Below, one piece after another: positions 1-8,451 of a DNA stretch of 64,000 nt; within the stretch, counting starts at the first letter, position 1, and the number at the start of each line of letters is the position of its first letter. The position numbers and the translations under genes are program-made. Origin of the DNA: JBCCQH01 sp039024435 (lineage in GTDB: Bacteria > Bacteroidota > Bacteroidia > J057 > JADKCL01); contig JBCCQH010000024.1 of assembly GCA_039024435.1 (NCBI GenBank), forward strand, positions 1 through 64,000, written 5' to 3'. The notes under the pieces are model-generated. The model searched no databases and was not told where the DNA came from. It saw only the letters and a list, made by a program, of their open reading frames with translations.

Positions 1-459
1 ATAATATTATTAATAGAGAAAGAGCACCTACCTATCAATGATTGCGTCGTTTGCGAAATTACTTGAATTGACAGATCTTGCTTGTAAAGTTGAGAAAAAG
101 AATGATTCGCCAAGTTCACTTTTACAGAAGCCGGGCATCGCATACACCGCGGTGATCGGAGCCCCACCGGGACAGCAGCCGGTTAAAGATCAGCAGGAGT
201 AAATTGACCACCGGGCAAAGCTTGATTGAAAGAATGTTGGATCAAATGTAGGATTGAATCTCGGAAAGGGCTCAAAATTGATGGTGGAATGGGTCTTGGG
301 CAAGATTTGAGAAATAGAAGGTGAAAGATGTGCGGCTAATTTCACTTTTTTTGCGCTTGGGTGTTGATTAATTTGTTGATAATTAAGAAGCGGATCTCGA
401 TTCCCATGTCCTATCCGCCAGCAGATACTACTGTTCATCAATTTACGACGGAAAAAAAC
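1..459. other. Intergenic/left edge, no gene recognised
   Basis: No convincing coding region is seen. The only open frame (minus strand, about 80 codons) has no recognisable motif and an unlikely composition. The region is AT-richer than its surroundings and probably holds the promoter of the following secreted-protein gene, but no clean TAnnTTTG element at a sensible distance from the start at 460 was found. Confidence 0.5.
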
Positions 460-1545
460 ATGTTTAACGCAAAAAACGGATGGATCGTATTGGTCCTCGT
501 TGTCCTGTTTTTGGCTTTGCCCAATCGCTCTGAGGCGTGTGATCGATCCTTTATCACCCTTGATAGCGTTGCCGGTACGCCCGGATGTTATGATATCTAC
601 ATTACCCTTTGCATTGGCGGTGGAGTAACCGGAACCCAGAAAGGAGGAGAAGGTGACACCCGAACGTACGCATTTGGTTTCTACGGTGGATCGAATCTCG
701 AGGTCAAAGCTTATACACCAACCTCATTGGCGGGCGATTCTACGGGTACACCGGTATTTGGGATTGTCGATAGCACAGGATTCTTCGGAACCCAATTTAC
801 CGTTGCGTACATCGACCCCGGATTTGTCACGCCGTTCATCTGTGTCAACAGTACGTCAACCTGTGGCAACGAACACTCCCAATGCAATCAGTATCGATTT
901 ACGGTCAATGAACTTGCCGTTGATTCGGTGCGGGTTTTCGGTGCAGAAGGATCCGGAAATCCGCTGGCGGGATGTTACCCTGACCCCGATATGGCAGTAA
1001 CGTTCAATACCCTGGACCTAGAGTGGAATTACTTCACGGCGGAAGCGATTCGCAACGATGTTGAATTGCAGTGGGGCATTTCCGATTATGACGATGGCAA
1101 GTATGAAGTACTGCGAGGTACCGACGCATTTGCGCTTTTGCCGGTACAACAAATTGAGGCTACCAATGGCCGAATGGAGTATCGGACGCGGGACATGGGT
1201 CTGTCAGCGGGAACCTATTTCTACCAAATTCAGCACACCTCGCTGAATGGAACGGTGTCGGGTTCTGAAATCTCGCAGGTAGAGGTTACGGGGTCATCGG
1301 CCTTCACCGTGGCGCCATCGGTGGTGAGTGAACGGACGACGCTTCGGTTTTTTGCGGCTCAATCGGCCCGGCGCACAGTGAAAGTGTTTGATTCGCAAGG
1401 GCAGGAGTTGTTGCGCAAAGAGATTTCCGCGGTGGCAGGCAGCAACGAAATGGAACTTGACGTGACCGGTCTGCCGAGCGGAGTCTACTTGGTAGAGCTG
1501 AAAGGAGGAAGTTCTTCAAACGTACAGCGAATTGTGCGGATGTAA
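460..1545 (+). CDS. Secreted protein with T9SS type A C-terminal sorting domain
   Basis: A 361-aa protein of unknown function predicted to leave the cell by the type IX secretion system. A hydrophobic signal peptide runs over residues 7-21 (WIVLVLVVLFLALP) and ends near SEA-C. The middle is Cys-poor, beta-rich and Gly/Thr-rich, as expected of an extracellular domain. The last ~75 residues fit the por-secretion sorting domain: a stretch resembling VKVFDSQGQELLR, then LPSGVYLVELKGG and a basic ending IVRM. The start at 460 was chosen over an in-frame TTG at 361 because it places the signal peptide at the N terminus. The gene stands alone and is followed by a strong hairpin. Confidence 0.8.
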   Translation: MFNAKNGWIVLVLVVLFLALPNRSEACDRSFITLDSVAGTPGCYDIYITLCIGGGVTGTQKGGEGDTRTYAFGFYGGSNLEVKAYTPTSLAGDSTGTPVFGIVDSTGFFGTQFTVAYIDPGFVTPFICVNSTSTCGNEHSQCNQYRFTVNELAVDSVRVFGAEGSGNPLAGCYPDPDMAVTFNTLDLEWNYFTAEAIRNDVELQWGISDYDDGKYEVLRGTDAFALLPVQQIEATNGRMEYRTRDMGLSAGTYFYQIQHTSLNGTVSGSEISQVEVTGSSAFTVAPSVVSERTTLRFFAAQSARRTVKVFDSQGQELLRKEISAVAGSNEMELDVTGLPSGVYLVELKGGSSSNVQRIVRM

Positions 1546-1570
1546 GCACGGCCTCGCACCCAAGATAAAT

Positions 1571-1607
1571 TACGGGCAAGTCCGAATATCATTCGGATTT
1601 GCCCGTA
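1571..1607 (+). terminator. Long hairpin after the T9SS protein gene
   Basis: A 17-bp stem (1571-1587 with 1591-1607) closed by a 3-nt loop ATC, with a single G-U wobble, lies 25 nt after the stop codon at 1545. It lacks a clear T-run, so it may act as a terminator or as an mRNA 3'-end stabiliser. It also separates this gene from the thiL promoter. Confidence 0.6.
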
Positions 1608-1644
1608 CTCGTTTCGGATTTCGGGATTTGTTGTGGCAGTAACG

Positions 1645-1652
1645 TATCTTTG
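1645..1652 (+). promoter_or_regulatory. Bacteroidota -7 promoter element (TATCTTTG) before thiL
   Basis: TATCTTTG is an exact match to the Bacteroidota -7 consensus TAnnTTTG and ends 4 nt before the ATG of thiL. Transcription would then begin at or within a few bases of the start codon, giving a nearly leaderless mRNA. The upstream TTTG at 1627-1630 is only 14 bp away, shorter than usual, so the -33 element is uncertain. Confidence 0.5.
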
Positions 1653-1656
1653 TCGC

Positions 1657-2712
1657 ATGAACGAAAATGCTCCGCAAAATTTCACTCCGCTTTCCTCCCT
1701 TGGGGAGTTCGGGCTGATTGATCGGATCAAAGGTAATTTCACGCCACGCAATGCTGAGGTGAGCAAAGGTATCGGGGATGATGCAGCCATCTACGCCATC
1801 GGGAATGGAGAAGTCCACGCGGTGAGCACCGATCTGTTGGTTGAGGGAGTGCACTTCGATTTGTCGTACGTGCCGCTGGCCCACCTCGGATACAAATCGG
1901 TGGTGGTGAATTTGTCTGATATCTATGCGATGAACTGTGTTCCCTTTGGGATCACGGTATCACTGGCATTGAGCAACCGTTTTACGGTAGAGGCGATTGA
2001 TGCATTTTACCAGGGAGTGAAGAAGGCCTGTGAATTTTACGGAGTAGATCTGCTCGGGGGTGATACCTCGTCTTCGCGCTCGGGGTTGATGATCAGTGTA
2101 ACGGCAATGGGCCGTGGGAGAGCCGAGGAAGTGGTTTATCGCAATGGTGCACAGGTAAACGATCTGGTTTGCGTGACCGGTGATATCGGTGCGGCTTACG
2201 CGGGACTGCAAATCCTAGAGCGGGAGAAATCGGTTTTCCTCAAGAATCCGGAAATTCAGCCCGACCTCGGAGGTTTCGATTATGTCGTGGGCCGGCAACT
2301 GAAACCGGAGGCACGCAAAGATGTAATCGAGGAACTGCGAACGGCGAATGTCCGCCCGACAGCAATGATTGATCTGAGCGATGGCCTGGCCAGTGATCTC
2401 CGCCATCTGTGCCGCGACAGCAACACCGGAGCGACGATTTACGAAGAGAAGATCATGGTCGACCACCAAGTGCATACGATTGCGGAGGAATTTCAGATTG
2501 CGGCGCTGACGATGGCCCTGAACGGGGGTGAGGACTATGAATTGCTATTTACGGTGCCCCTGGATGTATTCGAACGAATATCGATGGTCAAGGACGTTTA
2601 CGTAATCGGCCACATCGAAGATGTCAGCGCGGGAGTGAACATCGTCACGCAGTCGGGTGGATTTTTCCCGCTGGAAGCCCAAGGTTGGAACCATTTTCGG
2701 GAGAGTGAATGA
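1657..2712 (+). CDS. thiL: Thiamine-monophosphate kinase
   Basis: A 351-aa enzyme that phosphorylates thiamine monophosphate to thiamine diphosphate, the last step of cofactor synthesis. The sequence shows the ThiL/PurM-like signatures in order: GIGDDAAIY and STDLLVEGVHF near the N terminus (Mg-ATP binding), GGDTSSS, VTGDIGAAYAGL, MIDLSDGLASDL and GGEDYELLF near the C terminus. Length is normal for the family. The ATG at 1657 is preferred over the in-frame ATG at 1633, which lies upstream of the -7 promoter element. The stop overlaps the start of the exonuclease gene as ATGA, so the two are probably translated together. Confidence 0.95.
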   Translation: MNENAPQNFTPLSSLGEFGLIDRIKGNFTPRNAEVSKGIGDDAAIYAIGNGEVHAVSTDLLVEGVHFDLSYVPLAHLGYKSVVVNLSDIYAMNCVPFGITVSLALSNRFTVEAIDAFYQGVKKACEFYGVDLLGGDTSSSRSGLMISVTAMGRGRAEEVVYRNGAQVNDLVCVTGDIGAAYAGLQILEREKSVFLKNPEIQPDLGGFDYVVGRQLKPEARKDVIEELRTANVRPTAMIDLSDGLASDLRHLCRDSNTGATIYEEKIMVDHQVHTIAEEFQIAALTMALNGGEDYELLFTVPLDVFERISMVKDVYVIGHIEDVSAGVNIVTQSGGFFPLEAQGWNHFRESE

Positions 2713-3479
2713 AGCAGCGCATCGTATCGTACAACGTAAATGGGATTCGCTCAGCGGCAAAGAAGGGACTGCTGGAATTCATTGGAAAAGTGAATCCGGA
2801 CGTGATGTGCTTCCAGGAATTGAAAGCCAGGCCACAGGACCTCGACGAAAGTATATTGCATCCAAAAGGGTACCGGACATATTGGCATTCGGCAGAAAAG
2901 AAAGGCTACTCGGGCGTGGCGATTTGGTCGAAAGAAGAACCGGAGCACGTGGAAATCGGCTGTGGTTTAGAAATATACGACCGGGAGGGCCGGGTGATTC
3001 GGGCAGATTTCAAAGACTATTCGGTGATGAACATTTATTTGCCGTCGGGAACTACCGGTACCGAGCGTCAGACATTCAAAGAAACATTTCTGGATGACTT
3101 TTACGGGTACGTACAAGACATCCGAGCCCGCTATCCTAAGCTGGTGATTTGCGGAGACTTTAACATTGCGCATACCGAGATCGACATCCACAATCCGGTG
3201 GGCAACAAGAAATCGTCGGGATTCCTGCCCCACGAAAGGGCGTGGGTGACGAAGTTCCTGGAATCGGGGTTTGTCGATTCCTTTCGGATGTTCCATCCTG
3301 AACCAGATCAATATTCCTGGTGGAGTTTTCGGGCGGCATCGAGAAAGCGCAACAAGGGATGGCGCATCGACTATCACATGGTCACCCAAGAGTTAGCGAC
3401 GCATTGCAGGGAAAGCCTTATCCACACTGACGAAGTCCATTCGGACCACGCTGCCCTGGAACTGCACCTGGAATGGTAA
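2709..3479 (+). CDS. xth: Exodeoxyribonuclease III (AP endonuclease family)
   Basis: A 256-aa base-excision-repair nuclease of the Exo III/APE family. It nicks DNA at abasic sites and removes 3' blocking groups. Visible motifs are YNVNGIRSA at the N terminus, CFQELKA with the metal-binding Glu, GVAIWSK, GDFNIAHTEIDIHNP with the catalytic Asp/Asn pair, and the final SDHAAL catalytic His. Length is typical. It overlaps thiL by 4 nt (ATGA) and the next gene by 7 nt, which suggests a three-gene operon. Confidence 0.95.
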   Translation: MKQRIVSYNVNGIRSAAKKGLLEFIGKVNPDVMCFQELKARPQDLDESILHPKGYRTYWHSAEKKGYSGVAIWSKEEPEHVEIGCGLEIYDREGRVIRADFKDYSVMNIYLPSGTTGTERQTFKETFLDDFYGYVQDIRARYPKLVICGDFNIAHTEIDIHNPVGNKKSSGFLPHERAWVTKFLESGFVDSFRMFHPEPDQYSWWSFRAASRKRNKGWRIDYHMVTQELATHCRESLIHTDEVHSDHAALELHLEW

Positions 3480-3802
3480 AGGACGATGAAAATATCGTGT
3501 GGTCATTGGAAATTGCGAAGGTGCTTTATGCACTGGTGATGACCGTGGTGCTTTTCCTGTTCTTTACGCTGGTTCTGGATGCTTTTTGTCTGCTGGCGTT
3601 TGGGAACTGGAATGCACTGCTGGGAAAATGGCCGATTTTTTCGGGAACTGTGAACAGCGCATTTTACAGTCCTCCCTTGCCCGTAATCAGCCTATTGATT
3701 GCGTTTACGGCAATGGGACGAATAATTTTGGGTGGTCACACACCGTACATCTTGTCGTTCCTGGAAGCTCGGAATGGGAATGGCAAAGAAAACGACATTT
3801 GA
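3473..3802 (+). CDS. Small hypothetical two-helix membrane protein
   Basis: A 109-aa protein that I do not recognise. It has two hydrophobic segments at about residues 16-42 (ALVMTVVLFLFFTLVLDAFC) and 70-88 (PVISLLIAFTAMGRIIL), so it is probably an inner-membrane protein with both ends on the same side. Its ATG lies 7 nt inside the end of the exonuclease gene, so it belongs to the thiL-xth transcription unit. No motif suggests a function. A MITE-like repeat begins 46 bp after its stop codon. Confidence 0.65.
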   Translation: MVKDDENIVWSLEIAKVLYALVMTVVLFLFFTLVLDAFCLLAFGNWNALLGKWPIFSGTVNSAFYSPPLPVISLLIAFTAMGRIILGGHTPYILSFLEARNGNGKENDI

Positions 3803-3848
3803 GCACCTTGCGAAAGTGGTGGCTTTTGATCATTTTAGTTGGTTCTAA

Positions 3849-4010
3849 GAGGCTGTTTAAATTTAGTCCTGCGATTCTGCTCTGGCATCTTTTTCCGTCC
3901 CTCTTCAGCTATTTTCTCGCCCCTAGCTTTGGCTATGGACTCCAAAATGAGCTTCGATGGACAAAAAAATCTGCACGAGCAAGTTTCACAAACCAATTTT
4001 AAACCGCCTC
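3849..4010. repeat. MITE-like element, copy 1 (162 bp)
   Basis: A 162-bp element. Its ends form imperfect terminal inverted repeats: 16 of 19 positions match between AGAGGCTGTTTAAATTTAG on the left and the reverse complement of the right end. It is flanked by a direct TAA on both sides (3846-3848 and 4011-4013). A 3-bp TNA duplication with ends beginning GAG is typical of IS5-family insertion sequences of the IS1031/IS427 groups. It carries no transposase. It is highly similar to the copy at 46859 and more diverged from the one at 18528. Confidence 0.8.
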
Positions 4011-4099
4011 TAAATCGCGTTGATAAATTTGCCCGCTTGTTTTCGGGAAAAATACTTATGAACGCCGCATTTCGTACGAGTTGAAAAAGGTACCATACA

Positions 4100-7000
4100 G
4101 TGAAGACGTCTGAAAATCTATTGATGGGGCATCTCCGGGAGTTCCGGAGGAAGTACTATTTCAATCAAATAATCCGAGGCAGTATCGGGTTGTTGCTCAT
4201 TACTTCGAGCATCCTGTTCTTGAGCATTGCCGGAGAAGGGCTATTGGGCTTTTCCTCCGCGGTGCGTACGGGTATGATTATTGGGTTGAGCATCGTGTTC
4301 CTAGCGGTACTGGGCGGTACGGTGGTCTGGCCGTGGTCGAAGATGATGAATCTTTCGAAACCGTTGAGCGATATGGAGATCGCGGAACTGATTCGGAAGC
4401 ATTTTCCAAACGTTGATGACAAGCTGATGAACTTGTTGGAGTTGCGAGATCGGGCCAGTGTAGAGGAAAGTGCTTTGCTGGTGGCAGCCATTCAGAGCAA
4501 AACTGAAGAGTTGGCTCCGGTACCTTTTGCCCGAGCGATCAATTTGAACGTTAACTGGCGGTATGCCCGGTACCTCGGCATTCCGGCAGGACTGTTTTTA
4601 CTGCTGTGGTTGCTGCGCCCGGACGTCTTGAGTGGGGGCGCAACCCGCTTGGTCAACTTCGGCCAGGAATTCATCCCTCCCCCTCCATTTGCCATCAATG
4701 TACTGAATCACCCCGACGAATTGATTGCGGGTCAAGGGTTTAAGTTGGAAACGAATGTTGATGGCGACGAGCTGCCCGCAGAGTTGTACCTGTACCTCAA
4801 GAAAGCTTCGGAGAAAGAGTACGTGAACTATCCGATGGATAAAATCCGGGCGGATGAGTTTACATTTGAGTTTGCCAACATCAAAGAAAACTTCAATTAC
4901 TACATTGGTAATGAGGGAGTTGACTCAAAAAAGTTTGGCGTTGAAGTGTTGACCCGCCCTTCAGTAAGAAATTTTCGCGTAGTGCTCGATTATCCGGGTT
5001 ACACGGGAATGCAAGACGATACTCTGTCGGACAATATCGGTGACTTCAAAGCGCTGCGGGGAACAAAGGTAAAGTGGGTGATGGAGACGAATGGCAGTAT
5101 CAAGGAAGCCCAATGGATTGGCAGTGATACGGCGGATTTCAACAGCGGTCTGGTTCCGGGTCGGTTTACGTTTGACCGCAACGTGCAAGGCACGGAGCAG
5201 TATTTCATCAGTCTAAAATCGAAGCGAGACATCAGCAATGTCGATACGGTCCGGTACCACATTGACGTGATCCAAGATCGTTTCCCTTCGGTCTACGTGG
5301 ACAACCAAGAAAAAGAGTTCGTGGCAGATTTTACAATGTTTATGCCACTGAACTTTGAAATTTCGGACGACTACGGCTTCAGTGACTTGGCGCTGTTCTA
5401 TCGATTTACCGATAGTGATGCGGAGGGGAAAGTCAATGCGGAGTATCGACGAGAACGACTTAACGTATCGCCGAAAGAGTTGTTGCAAAGGAAATCAGTG
5501 GAAGTAGATCTGATGAGCTTAGGAATGGAAGAAGGTGACCGGGTCGAATATTTCGTCAAAGTATGGGACAACGATTTTGTAACCGGCCCTAAGGCAAGCA
5601 CGAGTTCGGTGTTCCGGATCAATTTCCCGAGCATGGACAAGAAGTTTGAGGAGGTAGCCGAGTCCCAAGACAAAATGGAGCAGAAATTGGAGGAAATGGT
5701 CGATGATGTCAAAGACATCAAGGAGGGAATGGAAAAGTTCCAGGAAAAGATGCTCAATCAGAAGCGCCTCAGCTATGACGACAAGAAAGAATTGGAAAAG
5801 ATGCTCGATGCGCACAAAGACGTAATGGAGGATCTGGAAAACATCGAAGAGGAATTCAAGAAGAACAAGGAAAATCTCGAGAACAACGAGATGATTACGG
5901 AGGAAACGCTGGAGAAATATGAGAAGCTGCAAGATCTGATCGAAGAGTTGAACAATGAAAAGCTCAATGAGATGATGGAAAAGATCCAGGAACAAATGGA
6001 AAAGCTGGATCCCAAGGAACTGAAGCAGATGATGGAGGAAGCGGAGTTCAATGAGGAAGATCTCGAAAAAGCTTTGGAGCGGACCTTGGATTTGCTGAAG
6101 CAGTTGGAAGTCGAGCAGAAGAGTGAAGAGATCATGCAGAAGCTCGAAAACTTGAAGGAGAAGCAGGACATGCTCAACGAGAAGCTGGAAGATACGAAGA
6201 AGAAGGACGGTGAGCAGATGAAAGACATCGGCGATAAACAAGAAGAATTGTCGGAGAAGATGAAGGACATCGAAGACGATATCAAAGAACTGGGCGACAT
6301 GAAAGATGACACCAGTACGCCGGACGATCAGAAGATGGACGAGCTGCAGCAAGATGCGGATGACGCTCAGGAGCAGATGGAGGATGCCGGAGAGCAGATT
6401 CAACAGCAGGATAAAAAGTCGGGATCACAGTCCCAGCAGAATTCTTCGAAGAAGATGCAGAAGATGATGGATCAGTTGCAGAGTATGATGCAACAGAGCG
6501 GGGATGAACAAGATCAGCAAAATCTGGATGATCTGCGGGATCTTTTGGAAAACTTGCTGCGCTTGTCGTTCCGTCAGGAAGATGTGCGCGATGAAGTGCG
6601 GAAGCTACGGAACAATGACCCCCAACTGCTGACGAAAGAAATCGAGCAGAAACAATTGCTCGACGACATGTACATGGTGAAGGACAGCCTGGACGAATTG
6701 GCAAAGCGGGTCTTCCAAATTGAGAAATTTGTGACCGATGAAAGCAACAAGATTGTCAAGGCGATGAATGGCGCAACGAAGGCTATGGATGACAAGTACA
6801 TGCCGCGGATTACGGAAAATCAACATGCTTCGATGACGAGCATCAACAACCTCGCAAATATGCTCACGGATGTAATGCAGCAGATGCAGCAGCAAATGCA
6901 ATCTAAGAGCGGCTCAATGGGCATGTGCAAGAAACCGGGCGGAAACCGGCCGAACATGCAAAAGCTGGGTGAACAGCAAGGCAAGCTGAACCAGATGATG

Positions 7001-7471
7001 CAGCAGATGATGCAGGGCAAAGGAATGAACCCGCAAAAGCTCGCGGAAATGGCCCGGATGCAGGAAGCCATCCGCAAGCAACTCAAGGAAGCCCACGAGA
7101 AGATCAAAGGGGAAAATGGGGAAAACGGAATGCTGGGCGATATGGGCAAGGTCATGAAAGACATGAAGGATACGGAGGATGAACTGAAAAATAAGATTCT
7201 GACCGAACGGACCATGAAACGGCAGCAGCAAATTTTGAGCCGTCTGTTGGATTCCCAGAAGTCGGTGCGCGAGAAGAATCAGTTTGAGAAGAAGCGGGAG
7301 TCGCGGAGTGGAGAAGAGAAGGACAAGGTTTCTCCCGATCAGCTTGAATTGGAAGACTACAAGAACCGTCTGCGGCAGGAATTGCTGAAATCGAATCAAC
7401 TTGAATATTCAAGTGATTTTATTATCTTGATCGAAAAGTACTTCAAATTGCTCGAGAAATCGAATGAGTGA
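4100..7471 (+). CDS. DUF4175 family membrane protein with giant coiled coil
   Basis: An 1123-aa protein matching the large Bacteroidota proteins annotated DUF4175; no biochemical role is established. Hydrophobic helices lie at about residues 27-45, 58-78 and 153-168, followed by a beta-rich, probably periplasmic region to about 505. From about 511 to 800 the sequence is almost pure Glu/Lys/Met/Gln heptads, a very long coiled coil. Residues 920-1010 are Met/Gln-rich. The start is a GTG; an ATG eight codons downstream (4124) is the alternative. The gene overlaps the next one by 8 nt, so it is co-translated with the RsbW-like ATPase and YbeY. Confidence 0.8.
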   Translation: MKTSENLLMGHLREFRRKYYFNQIIRGSIGLLLITSSILFLSIAGEGLLGFSSAVRTGMIIGLSIVFLAVLGGTVVWPWSKMMNLSKPLSDMEIAELIRKHFPNVDDKLMNLLELRDRASVEESALLVAAIQSKTEELAPVPFARAINLNVNWRYARYLGIPAGLFLLLWLLRPDVLSGGATRLVNFGQEFIPPPPFAINVLNHPDELIAGQGFKLETNVDGDELPAELYLYLKKASEKEYVNYPMDKIRADEFTFEFANIKENFNYYIGNEGVDSKKFGVEVLTRPSVRNFRVVLDYPGYTGMQDDTLSDNIGDFKALRGTKVKWVMETNGSIKEAQWIGSDTADFNSGLVPGRFTFDRNVQGTEQYFISLKSKRDISNVDTVRYHIDVIQDRFPSVYVDNQEKEFVADFTMFMPLNFEISDDYGFSDLALFYRFTDSDAEGKVNAEYRRERLNVSPKELLQRKSVEVDLMSLGMEEGDRVEYFVKVWDNDFVTGPKASTSSVFRINFPSMDKKFEEVAESQDKMEQKLEEMVDDVKDIKEGMEKFQEKMLNQKRLSYDDKKELEKMLDAHKDVMEDLENIEEEFKKNKENLENNEMITEETLEKYEKLQDLIEELNNEKLNEMMEKIQEQMEKLDPKELKQMMEEAEFNEEDLEKALERTLDLLKQLEVEQKSEEIMQKLENLKEKQDMLNEKLEDTKKKDGEQMKDIGDKQEELSEKMKDIEDDIKELGDMKDDTSTPDDQKMDELQQDADDAQEQMEDAGEQIQQQDKKSGSQSQQNSSKKMQKMMDQLQSMMQQSGDEQDQQNLDDLRDLLENLLRLSFRQEDVRDEVRKLRNNDPQLLTKEIEQKQLLDDMYMVKDSLDELAKRVFQIEKFVTDESNKIVKAMNGATKAMDDKYMPRITENQHASMTSINNLANMLTDVMQQMQQQMQSKSGSMGMCKKPGGNRPNMQKLGEQQGKLNQMMQQMMQGKGMNPQKLAEMARMQEAIRKQLKEAHEKIKGENGENGMLGDMGKVMKDMKDTEDELKNKILTERTMKRQQQILSRLLDSQKSVREKNQFEKKRESRSGEEKDKVSPDQLELEDYKNRLRQELLKSNQLEYSSDFIILIEKYFKLLEKSNE

Positions 7472-7892
7472 TCAAGTCCATGCGGAGGCCGGCATGAAAA
7501 AAGAGCTGGTCATCTCCAGTACGCCGGAAAGCATCAAAGAGGTGGAAAGCTTCATCGAGGAGATCCGAACCGAGATGGGTTTCAAAGATGACGTGTACGG
7601 AAACGTCATGGTGGCCATCACCGAGGCGGTTAACAATTCCATTTACCACGGAAACAAAAATGACGCAGGAAAGAAGGTCTTCATCAAAGTGGAGAGCATG
7701 AACCTGTATCGAATCGTGGTCAGTGTCGAGGATGAAGGAGCCGGTTTTGCTCCGGCTGACTTGCCGGATCCAACTGCGCCAGAGAACCTGGAAAATCCGG
7801 GTGGCCGGGGGGTATTTTTGATGACGCATCTCGCCGACGAAATCAAGTTTGAGAATGAAGGTCGTCGGGTAGAGATGATTTTCAACATTTAA
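7464..7892 (+). CDS. RsbW/SpoIIAB-like ATP-binding protein (anti-sigma regulator type)
   Basis: A 142-aa stand-alone GHKL ATPase domain like the serine-kinase anti-sigma factors RsbW and SpoIIAB. The N box is ITEAVNNSIYHGNK (about residues 52-65), the G1 box is DEGAGF and the G2 box is NPGGRGVFLM. It has no sensor or transmembrane part. Partner-switching proteins (STAS antagonist, sigma factor) are not in the neighbourhood, so its partner is unknown. Its position between the DUF4175 gene (8-nt overlap) and ybeY (5-nt gap) suggests one operon. Confidence 0.85.
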   Translation: MSDQVHAEAGMKKELVISSTPESIKEVESFIEEIRTEMGFKDDVYGNVMVAITEAVNNSIYHGNKNDAGKKVFIKVESMNLYRIVVSVEDEGAGFAPADLPDPTAPENLENPGGRGVFLMTHLADEIKFENEGRRVEMIFNI

Positions 7893-7897
7893 ATCCA

Positions 7898-8326
7898 TTG
7901 GGAAGCATTGAATTTTTTGCCGAAGGCATCGAGTTTTCGGTGGTCCAAGAAGCATCGGTAAAAGGCTGGCTAAGGGCGGTTGTGAACGGGCATGGTTTCG
8001 GGATTGAAGAAATCGCTTATGTCTTTTTATCGGATGAAGATTTACTGGCTTTGAATCTGGCGCATTTGCAGCACGATACGCTCACTGATATCATTACGTT
8101 TGTCTTACATCCCAAGGGAGGGAAAGATTTGTTGATGGACATATTTATCAGTGTGGATCGGGTACGAGAGAATGCGAATGAGTTTGGAGTCGGGTTCAAT
8201 GATGAATTGCACCGGGTGATGGTGCACGGACTATTGCATGCGATTGGGTACGACGACAAAGCCGAAGATGCAAAATTGGAGATGCGGAAAGCAGAGGATT
8301 TAGCCTTATCTTTGCGGGAGTTCTAA
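7898..8326 (+). CDS. ybeY: Endoribonuclease YbeY (rRNA maturation)
   Basis: A 142-aa zinc-dependent RNase needed for 16S rRNA 3'-end maturation and ribosome quality control. The metal site reads HGLLHAIGYDDK. In most bacteria the last ligand is His (GYDH), but the Asp form is usual in Bacteroidota. The conserved LNxxHLxxDTLTDII-like stretch is present (LNLAHLQHDTLTDII). The start is a TTG at 7898, 5 nt after the preceding stop; no better in-frame start exists that keeps the N-terminal strand. It ends just before a parS-like palindrome. Confidence 0.9.
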   Translation: MGSIEFFAEGIEFSVVQEASVKGWLRAVVNGHGFGIEEIAYVFLSDEDLLALNLAHLQHDTLTDIITFVLHPKGGKDLLMDIFISVDRVRENANEFGVGFNDELHRVMVHGLLHAIGYDDKAEDAKLEMRKAEDLALSLREF

Positions 8327-8327
8327 G

Positions 8328-8347
8328 AATGTTCCACGTGGAACATT
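8328..8347. promoter_or_regulatory. parS-like centromere site
   Basis: A perfect 20-bp palindrome, AATGTTCCACGTGGAACATT. Its core, TGTTCCACGTGGAACA (8330-8345), fits the bacterial parS consensus TGTTNCACGTGNAACA bound by ParB/Spo0J. It sits between ybeY and mnmG. In many bacteria mnmG (gidA) is an origin-proximal gene near parAB, so the location supports a segregation role. The trailing run of T could also make it a weak terminator for ybeY. Confidence 0.75.
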
Positions 8348-8451
8348 TTTAAACCAATCGGGTAAAAACTTAATCCAAGGAGTCCCGGTTAAAATACGAC
8401 GGCTCGCGTAGGAGCCAAGTGTATTTGCAAGTATAACCAGTTTCAGGAATC

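Noticed and set aside
8328..8347. parS-like palindrome as a plain terminator of ybeY
   Set aside because: The palindrome has no loop and the match to the parS core is exact over 16 bp, so a simple terminator is less likely, though a dual role cannot be excluded.
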